NCBI RefSeq assembly: GCF_014636295.1
Contig: NZ_BMEC01000001.1
Coordinates: forward strand, 248,001-312,000
Source of the DNA: Marivirga lumbricoides
Lineage (GTDB): Bacteria; Bacteroidota; Bacteroidia; Cytophagales; Cyclobacteriaceae
Direction of reading: 5' to 3'
DNA length: 64,000 nt
In this document: piece after piece, positions 53,901 to 61,500 of the stretch
How positions within the stretch are numbered: the stretch's first letter is position 1
Layout of the letters: every line of letters begins with the position of its first letter
Program-made: the position numbers and the translations under genes
Notes under the pieces: generated by a model
The model's database searches: none
What the model was told of the DNA's origin: nothing
Seen by the model: only the letters and a program-made list of their open reading frames with translations

Positions 53901-54016
53901 GAATTTTCTACCAGTAAGAAATAAAAAAGCAAGCAAGTGAAGATAAATTGCTTACCTCCGAACCCACGCCTTTTCATGTGAAAAAGCGGTATCCTATTGA
54001 ATAATCGTGCTTTCAT
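50903..54016 (-). CDS. susC: SusC/RagA family TonB-linked outer membrane transporter
   Basis: A 1037-residue TonB-dependent receptor. N-terminal signal region (about residues 25-44), then a carboxypeptidase-like domain (TVTGTVTDSEGLPLPGVTVL), the SusC signature VVVGYGTQVKRSVTTAVSKV, plug (KVPGLSITRSGG, GGTSIQLRGVTSI, IYGTRGNNGVILITTKKGK) and a 22-strand barrel ending LTAGINVKF. It imports oligosaccharides through the outer membrane with TonB energy. The start may be the internal ATG at 53977 (MKRRGFGGK), nearer the signal peptide. Two LacI-like palindromes (54059-54118) lie upstream. Confidence 0.95.
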   Translation of the reverse strand: MKARLFNRIPLFHMKRRGFGGKQFIFTCLLFYFLLVENSIAFSQEFKQTTVTGTVTDSEGLPLPGVTVLEKGTSNGAHTDIDGKYALIVTSEGAVLRFSFVGMATTEREVGRTTTIDVQMEEDLESLNEVVVVGYGTQVKRSVTTAVSKVSEEDFNQGVVTNALSLIQGKVPGLSITRSGGNNPNGGTSIQLRGVTSITGNTEPLIVIDGIPGGNLDLVQQNDIESFDVLKSGAAAAIYGTRGNNGVILITTKKGKAGITTFNYSTYISRDYVSAKPEFLSASQFRGAIADGLISANDFGHSTDIYDELVDESNLSQYHNFAASGGSEKTNYRVSLYYRDLEGVALENGREEYGIRASFNQTGFNDKFNIQSSIATNFSDANLLGGGYLNKDNQLVGGQFGIVTDWNPTAPIYAPYSTDEGTDLYNEGKFGFYQPQNGYNPFSEYKNRINERQQSTFSWDAKIGYELVEGLIISAFGSYQRNMRNERQYRSTEDWAQYNEGSSYRGTGYAYKFNRLQYTQTFEPTITYEKKISNHSLNFLGGYSYQYSTLEDFEMSNSGFTTDAFKDWNIGAGNAITDTDLPRPTMESFKDDNTLIAIFSRVTYSFMERYFFQASIRREGSSKFGANNKWGNFPAISGAWMISDENFMENVNLFTTLKLRADYGITGNQGIPNYQSLVTLGTGGRYPIFPATPNGDGEYIPTYYQTYGANKNPNPDLRWERKKEWNIGVDFGLIGNRLSGSLDVYNRKTEDLLLSYSVSQPPYVQGSIYTNVGTITNNGVELGMSFRAINTGDFSWTIDVAANYQQNEITTLSNDVYIVSELFGGNIGNPGNLGDAIRNTEGGPIGNFYGKRFAGFTDDGEWLFYKEDGSTGRTDEMVSEDSEIIGNGMPKYNASLTNTFRYKNFDLTVFFRGKFDYDILNTVDMFYGNPNIGGNILSSALGKYSHITEAPQYSDYYLEKGDFVKLDNLTLGYNFNFTGRKVINALRVYVNARNLATITGYSGRDPEVSDTGLYPGIDDRNFYPRTTTLTAGINVKF

Positions 54017-54058
54017 AAAGGTTTAATTTTGTTAATAGTTAGTTAATTTTTACCAAAC

Positions 54059-54076
54059 TACTAAATCGATTTAGTA
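54059..54076. promoter_or_regulatory. LacI-type operator 1 before susC (18-bp perfect palindrome)
   Basis: TACTAAATCGATTTAGTA is a perfect 18-bp palindrome 43 bases upstream of the susC start. It matches the LacI/CcpA-type layout with a central CG step. Confidence 0.75.
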
Positions 54077-54100
54077 AAACAAAATATTTATTATACTATT

Positions 54101-54118
54101 TACTAAAACGATTTACTA
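54101..54118. promoter_or_regulatory. LacI-type operator 2 before susC
   Basis: TACTAAAACGATTTACTA, with 16 of 18 bases shared with operator 1. The two centres are 42 bases apart, close to four helical turns, which would allow co-operative or looped binding on one face. A TAATTTTG box on the minus strand (54144-54151) would place the promoter just upstream of both. Confidence 0.65.
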
Positions 54119-54196
54119 TTTTAACAATAAACCCGCTGCAAAACAAAATTAAATATGCCGCAGTAACCTAATTAAAATATTTAATCAATCAATTGA

Positions 54197-55120
54197 TCAG
54201 AATTCAGGAAGGGTGCTTTTAATAGCTTTCCAATAGGTCGGATCAAACAGATAGGAAGCACCAAGAATATTAGACTCCTCAGTATTATTAATAATACTAA
54301 TTTTGATATGGTAATTACTCTCTTTCCAGTTTTTAAGCAGGTGGGATAAAAACAGGTGTTGAGATTTTGTAATACTGCCACCTATTATTAAAACATCTGC
54401 TTTAAATTTCTGTAAATAGGGCAGCAGAAATTTGCTCAGGTTATCTGCAAATTCCTGGAAGAGTAGCGAAGCAATTTCTCTATCATTATCTATAATCTCC
54501 TTTACTCCTCTAAATAAATTATTTCCTTTTAATTGCTTATACCTCACAAGAAACCATCGGGTTGAGAAATAATTATCAGCTATAGTTGAAAGAAAAGGTT
54601 GATCCCACAAACGTCCGCCACTAGGGATATCATCTCCGTTTACCACCGGTACATTCCCTTTAAGAAAGGCCGCTCCAAAACCTGTTCCTAATGTAATTGC
54701 AACAACATTCTGTTCTTCAGTATTTAAAGTATTTACGGATGCACCTATACCAAAAGAAGCTGCATCATTAAGGAATCTCATGTTTAGCTTAGGCTGAATA
54801 AGAAGAGGGGACAGATCAGAAGCAACAGATACGCCATATAAAGCCTCATATTTATCATTTCCTTTAAACAGCGCGACTCCTCTACCATACTGGAAGGGTC
54901 CTGGCATCGCAAACCCTATCCCTTCAGGCCCTTCCCCATTTATTTTAAGAAGGGTCTGATTGATTACATTTGCCCAATCCTTAAGAATTGTCTCTTTGTT
55001 AGCTTTATTATTAATTGAACCTTGAAAAAGAGTATCAGTTATAATGGTATTAGTGTCGTTATTTATGGCAGCACTAGAAATGTGGCTTCCTCCAATGTCC
55101 ACTCCAATTGTTATTGGCAT
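54197..55120 (-). CDS. ROK family sugar kinase
   Basis: A 307-residue ROK-fold kinase (ASKHA superfamily). The phosphate-1 motif is TIGVDIGGSHISSAAI (residues 3-18) and the glucokinase-like loop is AITLGTGFGAAFLKG, with GFAMPGPFQYGRG between. The zinc-binding Cys cluster of many ROK proteins (CxCGxxGCxE) is absent. With no DNA-binding domain it is a kinase, not a ROK repressor. It likely phosphorylates the monosaccharide from the GH92/GH43 enzymes, mannose or glucose (inference). It has a LacI-type site at 55235-55252 before its start. Confidence 0.88.
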   Translation of the reverse strand: MPITIGVDIGGSHISSAAINNDTNTIITDTLFQGSINNKANKETILKDWANVINQTLLKINGEGPEGIGFAMPGPFQYGRGVALFKGNDKYEALYGVSVASDLSPLLIQPKLNMRFLNDAASFGIGASVNTLNTEEQNVVAITLGTGFGAAFLKGNVPVVNGDDIPSGGRLWDQPFLSTIADNYFSTRWFLVRYKQLKGNNLFRGVKEIIDNDREIASLLFQEFADNLSKFLLPYLQKFKADVLIIGGSITKSQHLFLSHLLKNWKESNYHIKISIINNTEESNILGASYLFDPTYWKAIKSTLPEF

Positions 55121-55234
55121 GTATTTAATCCTTAATAGTAAAATATAGCTATTACTTCCATATCATTTTACAAAACTTTTTTTTCATTCAAAATTCTATA
55201 GAAGTTTAATAGAACTTAAAATTAAGAAATAATT

Positions 55235-55252
55235 TGCTAAAACGATTTATTA
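55235..55252. promoter_or_regulatory. LacI-type operator before the ROK kinase gene
   Basis: TGCTAAAACGATTTATTA differs from the susC operator 2 at few positions and shares the CTAAAACGATTTA core. It lies 115 bases upstream of the ROK start, between it and the lacI-type gene. Confidence 0.6.
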
Positions 55253-55330
55253 ATTAGTAATAAATAATTTAGGAACAGGATTTAAGTAAAAAACAATTAA
55301 AATCTCTTTCCTAGCTAATCACAAATTTCG

Positions 55331-56350
55331 CTACTTCGGCAAAGAAGACTCTCTTACAAGTAGCTTGGCATTTAACACAACTTTCTCTACTTTTTGATCC
55401 TCTTTCTTTTTCAGAAGTTTTAACATCATTGACATAAGCGTTCCGCAAATTTCTTCAAGAGGTTGCGCAACTGCGGATATCGAAGGCGTAAAAATTTCAT
55501 ACAGGGTATTATCATCAAAAGTAATAATACCAAGCTTGCTTAGTAGAGAGGGGAAACCTTCTTTTATCACTGAGATACCATCTTGCGTTAAATAATTAGT
55601 CGCAAAAAATACCGCGTCAACCTCAGGATTATTTATAATAAAATCCTTAATAATAGCTTTTCTATTTACCGGCTTCGCATTGTAGGGGATTTTAAGCACT
55701 ATCTCATGCAGTTGTTTTTGTCCCACAGCTTTTTTGTAGCCACTCAGCCTGGACAACATTTGAGTCTGTTCAACATCGGTGGTTACAAAAGCTATGTTCT
55801 TGAACTTATTTTCTATAAGATGATTTGTAGCATTCAATGTGGCCTCTTCATTATCAATTACCACATAATTAGTAGGCAAATCCTCAAAATATCTATCAAA
55901 AAGTATGAGGGGAATATTCTCATCCAACAAATTCTTAATAGTACCTTTTATGCCAGATGAAGGAATAATGATATAACCATCTACCTGTCTGTCCTTAAAT
56001 AATGCTATTAGTTCCTCAGATTTCTTATCTTCATTGTCATTGCTACAGAATAACACCTTATATCCTTTCTCATAAGCGATATCTTCAATAATGCGAGCAA
56101 GTCTGGCAAAGAAATAATTGGATATGTCTTCCACCATGAATACTATGATCTTAGACTGACCTGTGCGTAAGCTTTGTGCTAATTGATTGGGCTTGTAATT
56201 AATCTCATCAATATAAGCCAGTACTTTCTTAGTTACTTTCTCTGATATCCTTTTTTCCTTTGCTTTACCATTAATAATAAAAGAAACTGTTGTAACTGAA
56301 ACATTTAATGCTGAAGCGATATCTTTAATGGAATGTCGTTGTTTTTTCAT
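55331..56350 (-). CDS. LacI family transcriptional regulator
   Basis: A 339-residue LacI/GalR regulator. The N-terminal helix-turn-helix is HSIKDIASALNVSVTTVSFI (about residues 6-25), with hinge KPNQLAQSLRTGQSK. The periplasmic-binding-like core has MVEDISNYFFARLARIIED, DRQVDGYIIIPSSG and IPLILFDRYFEDLPTNYVVI. It is the likely regulator of the adjacent ROK kinase, SusC/SusD and GH92/GH43 genes through the four palindromes listed. Repressor or activator, and the inducer (perhaps a mannose derivative), are not visible. Its own promoter is in the 142-base gap after the ABC-F gene. Confidence 0.95.
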   Translation of the reverse strand: MKKQRHSIKDIASALNVSVTTVSFIINGKAKEKRISEKVTKKVLAYIDEINYKPNQLAQSLRTGQSKIIVFMVEDISNYFFARLARIIEDIAYEKGYKVLFCSNDNEDKKSEELIALFKDRQVDGYIIIPSSGIKGTIKNLLDENIPLILFDRYFEDLPTNYVVIDNEEATLNATNHLIENKFKNIAFVTTDVEQTQMLSRLSGYKKAVGQKQLHEIVLKIPYNAKPVNRKAIIKDFIINNPEVDAVFFATNYLTQDGISVIKEGFPSLLSKLGIITFDDNTLYEIFTPSISAVAQPLEEICGTLMSMMLKLLKKKEDQKVEKVVLNAKLLVRESSLPK

Positions 56351-56492
56351 TTATAAGCATAAAAGATTAAAATTACCAGTAGCAAAGCATTAACTCTATT
56401 TATTAGCACTTCAGTTAATGGATCGAATATAATAAATATCTTGAAAAGATGTAATCATATATTGATTGATCAGTGCATCGTAAGACAGGAAG

Positions 56493-58391
56493 TTATTCCA
56501 ACTCTAATGCTAATTCTTCCCACTTTTTAGTCAACTGCTCTAATTCCTCGCTAATTTTAGTAAAACTCTGATTGACCTTCATTAACTCATCTGGATTTCC
56601 ATACACTGAGGGCTTAGCCAACTCATCTTCTAACTGTTTCTTTTGCCTTTCTGCCTGGTCAATTTTATTTTCTAAAGAAGCTAATTCTTTCTGCTTTGCT
56701 TTAAAAGCAGCATCTTCCGGGCTTTTTCTCGGCTTTTCCTTTACTTCTACTTTTTTAGGAGCTTCCTGCACCTTAGGTATTACTTTTTCGGCTTCTCTTT
56801 TATCATACCAATGCTGAAACTCAGCATAAGTACCAGGGTATTCAACAACCTGATGATCCTCTATAAACCAGATTTTATTTGCTACACCGGAAATAAAATG
56901 TCTGTTGTGCGATACAGTAATGAAAGATCCTTCATATTGCTGCAAAGCCTGAATAAGAATATTTTCAGACTGCATATCCAAATGGTTGGTAGGCTCATCA
57001 AGTAAAAGGAAATTTGCATTAGAAATCATCGTTTTACAAAGAGCCACACGAGATTTTTCACCCCCTGAAAGCACTTTTATCTTCTTAAAAACTTCTTCAT
57101 CCCTGAAAAGAAAACTTCCTAAAAGGTTCCTAAGCTCCAGTTCGCTTCTATCACTACCCGCCTGCTTTAGTTCATCAAGTATCTCATTGTTTATATTCAA
57201 GGATTCAAGCTGATGTTGCGCAAAGAAACCAAATTCCACATTATAGCCTTCTTCTCTCTTTCCATCATTAACTTTTTCTGATCCGGCTATAATCCTCAAT
57301 AAGGTCGATTTACCTTTACCGTTTGCCCCAATTAAAGCTATTTTATCACCTCTTTCAATATGCGCTGAAGCATTTTTAAGAATCTGGTTGTCCCCATAAG
57401 CTTTATCTACATGATCCAACCTCACTATATGTCTGCCGGATTTATTATTAATTTTAAAACTAAAGTTAATTACGGCATTATTATCAACTACCGCTTCTAC
57501 CCTGTCCATTCTTCCTAAAGCTTTTACACGGGATTGTACTTGCTTAGCTTTTGTAGCTTTGGAACGGAATCTTTCTATAAATTTCTCAGTCTGTTTAATC
57601 TTCTGCTGCTGATTCTCAAAAGCATTCTGTTGCAATTCTGCTCTCAGCTCTTTCTCTTCCTGATAAAAACTATATGAGCCCGCATAATAATTCAACTGTT
57701 GCTGATCCACCTCTACTGTTACTTCAATAGTTCTATCCAAAAACTCCCTATCGTGAGAGACAATAATATAAGCCCCTTCATAGGTTTTCAGATAATTTTC
57801 TATCCATTGTATAGAGGGTAAATCAAGGTGGTTAGTGGGCTCATCGAGCATTAGCAAAGAAGGTTTCTCCAGTAATAACTTTGCCAACATTACCCTCATC
57901 CTCCATCCTCCGGAAAACTGCTTGAGGGGTCTGGACAAGTCTTGAGTAGAAAAACCAATACCTTCCAATATTTCCTCAGCTTTAGCCTGCAAGCTATACC
58001 CCTCCATCATTTCAAACTGCTCCTGTGCTTTAGTGAGTTTATCAACCAAATCATCAGAATAGTTCTCTTCCATCTGCTTCAAAATTTTCTCTATTTTGTC
58101 CTGAAGCACTAAAGCCTCCTTAAAGGCAGTCATTGCCACATGTAAAATACTCTCTTCCGTTTGATAGGAAAGCAAATCCTGATTGAGAAAACCTATAGTG
58201 CATTCCTTACTCATTTGCACTTCACCTCCATCCGGAGTTACATCTCCGTTAATAATCTTCAGTAAAGTAGACTTACCCTGGCCATTTAGCCCGATCAGCC
58301 CTATCTTATCTTTTGGCTTAATATGTAAAGATGCATTTTCAAATAGAGGCCTGTCCCCTATGTAGTAGCTTAGATTATTGATTGATAACAT
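56493..58391 (-). CDS. ABC-F family ATPase (Uup/YdiF-like)
   Basis: A 632-residue soluble protein of two ABC domains without membrane segments. Walker A1 is GLNGQGKST and A2 is GANGKGKST. The signatures are FSGGWRMRVMLAKLL and LSGGEKSRVALCKTM, each with a Walker B followed by EPTNHLD. The linker between domains is about 80 residues and charged (P-site tRNA-interaction motif region). A C-terminal coiled coil (AFKAKQKELASLENKIDQAE) matches Uup/YdiF. ABC-F proteins act on the ribosome in translation regulation, structure relief or antibiotic protection. Subfamily not decided. Confidence 0.94.
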   Translation of the reverse strand: MLSINNLSYYIGDRPLFENASLHIKPKDKIGLIGLNGQGKSTLLKIINGDVTPDGGEVQMSKECTIGFLNQDLLSYQTEESILHVAMTAFKEALVLQDKIEKILKQMEENYSDDLVDKLTKAQEQFEMMEGYSLQAKAEEILEGIGFSTQDLSRPLKQFSGGWRMRVMLAKLLLEKPSLLMLDEPTNHLDLPSIQWIENYLKTYEGAYIIVSHDREFLDRTIEVTVEVDQQQLNYYAGSYSFYQEEKELRAELQQNAFENQQQKIKQTEKFIERFRSKATKAKQVQSRVKALGRMDRVEAVVDNNAVINFSFKINNKSGRHIVRLDHVDKAYGDNQILKNASAHIERGDKIALIGANGKGKSTLLRIIAGSEKVNDGKREEGYNVEFGFFAQHQLESLNINNEILDELKQAGSDRSELELRNLLGSFLFRDEEVFKKIKVLSGGEKSRVALCKTMISNANFLLLDEPTNHLDMQSENILIQALQQYEGSFITVSHNRHFISGVANKIWFIEDHQVVEYPGTYAEFQHWYDKREAEKVIPKVQEAPKKVEVKEKPRKSPEDAAFKAKQKELASLENKIDQAERQKKQLEDELAKPSVYGNPDELMKVNQSFTKISEELEQLTKKWEELALELE

Positions 58392-58495
58392 AGTGCAAAA
58401 TTAACTTGCTTTTTAACGGAATAAAATAGATTTAGGGAAATACTTCTTCACTATCCAATGAATAGAGTGGATTTACAAGTAAAAGAAAGAATACA

Positions 58496-58526
58496 TAAAA
58501 AAAGGTAGGAGTTTAGCTCCTACCTT
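58496..58526 (-). terminator. Rho-independent terminator after the T9SS protein gene
   Basis: Stem AAGGTAGGAG/CTCCTACCTT (58502-58526), followed on the minus strand by TTTTTTTATG. It begins 26 bases after the stop of the giant secreted protein gene. Confidence 0.88.
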
Positions 58527-58551
58527 CCAAATATTTAAATCTAACAGATTT

Positions 58552-61500
58552 TTATCTGATGGCTAACCTTACCTGCTTCACAGTATTTCCCTGAACTACT
58601 TCAACCAAATAAATACCCGCATGCATTTCATTTCTTACGGGCAAAGGTCTTTGCTGAAGTTCATTAGGAGAGTGGTTGTTAAAATAGTAAAGCTTACCCT
58701 GTAGGTCAAAAATCTTCACTTGTACAGGTTGCTCCACATGGAAACCTGATAACCTTAAATAAATTGCCTGATCAGACGTAGGATTCGGTACCAGTGCTAA
58801 ATCAGATAATTCCTCTCTATTAACTTTTGCAATAGGACTGAATTCATAATCGCCATTGTAATCTACCTGACGCAATCTATAATAGGTTTCTCCTGCAAGA
58901 GGTGAATAATCTGTAAATCCATAATTGATTAATTGATTTACTGTTCCGTTTCCTTCTACAAGCCCTATTACTTCAAACGATTTTCCATCAAATGACCTTT
59001 GTACCTCAAAGAAATCATTATTGAATTCCGAAGCAGTCTGCCATTCTAGATCAACAGTTGTATTTCTATTTTCAGCTGTAAAATATACTAACTCAACCGG
59101 TAACGGATTACTGGCATCCCCTGATCCTAAAGTAATTACCCTTTCGCTAAAGGTAACATCGCTAGCAGATAAAAATGATCCTTGAGATTGTGTATTGCCG
59201 GAGCTAAAGTTTCCTCCTCCAAAATTATCCCATGAGGAGGTTGCATTATTCCAGGCCAATACTTGAAGCTCTTGCCTTTCTGCAGGTTCATCTGACACTT
59301 CACTTTCAATACCCCAACTTAAACCAATACTTGCTGTAACACCAGCGGGAGCACTAGGCCCATCTGAAATGATCCAATACTCGTTGTCTGAAATAGTTGC
59401 TGTAGCTGTACTACTTGGTGTTAAATTATCCACCAAAGGATGAGATGTTGGGTTAGCAGTAAAATACTGAGCTTCCCAGGTTAAGCCAGCATTCGATACA
59501 TTATTAACAGTAGCAGGTCTCCATCTATATATATTTCCAATAGGAAAGGTGAAGTTTTCCCCGGCAGAAGAAATAACTTTAGTTACTTTGCCAGTTATAT
59601 AGGAGTTATTTCGACCATCTGCAGGAGATACTGTGGATGTAGCTCCTAAAAACACTTTATTATTTCCGGAAACTATTAAACCACTAGTAAGAGTTAATTG
59701 TCCGTCTACTTGAATATCTGAATTAACAAAAACATTTCTACCAGAACCCGATTTGTCAATAACAACGTTAAAAAAGGAATTAGTACCTGTAAAATTCCCA
59801 CTTATCTGAGAATCATCTACTAATGCTGAAAATGTAGTAAACTCTACAGAGGAATTACCACTTCCACCATCAAAAACACCACCTGTATAATTAAAATTTC
59901 TACCAATCCTAAGTCTATAGTTGGAAGTCCCTACATTTAAGGTTCCTGAAGCAATAATTAAATCTTGCACAACGTTTGTAAATCCTAAAGCTCTTCCGTT
60001 AAAAGTACCTCCGTCTATTGTTAAATTATTCCCGAATACATTGAATCTTCCTGATGATCCCGCTGGAGGGGTAATTTCTCCTCCAGACAATAGAACATTT
60101 CCACGGATATTTATCCTTCTATTGTTCCGTGCTAATAGCAATGGCCCCTCAACGTTGAGGTCTTCACATATTTCAACATCATTATTCGGAAAATTTCTAT
60201 TTCCCGAACCACTTAATGTAAGTCTTCTTAAGGCTGTAATTCCAGGGAGTACATTGTAACTACCAGTACCGGCATATTCCAAACCACCACCCGTACAAGA
60301 AAAGAAATCAGCATAATCTGCTGCCGGTAAAGAAGCATTGTTAGTATTACTAGTTATTTTTAAAGTTCCGGTACCTTCTAATATCCCCAATCTATGGCCA
60401 TCAGTCTGATCCACATTTAACACTCCACCATCTTCTATAATTGTTTTGTACAGCCTAACATTGTTGACATTGAAATCCACTTCAGTACCTGTGCTTACAA
60501 TTAAGATAGATCCACTTGGAGCAACACCATCAGTTGGAAGTGTTTCAATAAAAGTGGCAGTAGAATTAACATTTCCACCAGTACCAGTAGAGGTATACGT
60601 AGCAATATTATTTGGGATAGCCTCATCTATACCAGCAAAATAATCACCTGAAATACCGTTACTTCCTACCCCATTAAATACAACTGATTGATTGAAAACA
60701 ATCTGATTTAAACTTTCGTCTACAGCAGAAGCAGTAAATTTATTTATGTTTTCCATAGGATTATCAAACAATAAAACCCTGGCAGCAATATAATCTTCTT
60801 CCGTATAACCACCTTCAGCAATACTTACATCTGATTGATCATATTGGAACCTGACACTCGCTACAAGATCATTTATGCCGTTAGCTTGCAACGTCCAATA
60901 ATATTGAAGCACATTATTTATATCTCCCGAAGCCAAAATATCATCCGAATCATTTACTGTAGGGTGGTATTCATTCGCTGGTTTTACTGAAATAGATCCT
61001 AAAGTTGTGCCAGAAGTCCCTCCGGATACTGTAAAGTCAATCACTGCTGGAGTATAATCATCTTCTCCAATTGGGTAAGTAAATAACTGGTTATAACCCG
61101 AAGGAAATACTTTTGTTAAACCATTATCAGTAAAAGAACTGTTCGTTTTGATCATATTTGTCTCAGAATATCCAGAATTGGTAGTAATATTTGCACTTAC
61201 ACCTATAGTTACTTTTGAGCTTCCTATATTAAATACACCCCCGTTCATTCTCAAACCATTATTTATATTAAAATTGAACCCATTAGCCTCTGGTATAATA
61301 ACTCCTACCGGATTAACAATAGTCAATAGACCTAAATTTCCCGTACCCGGTTCTGAACGTAATAACTGTTGTTGAACATCTGCTGAAAATTGAATACCAT
61401 TACCTGATACTGTACTCTCATGTACTCCATCAATTAAAGCGTTGCTCTTCAAATCAATAGTGTTTCCGTTATCATTCAAAGTTCCGCCAGAAATAGTGAA

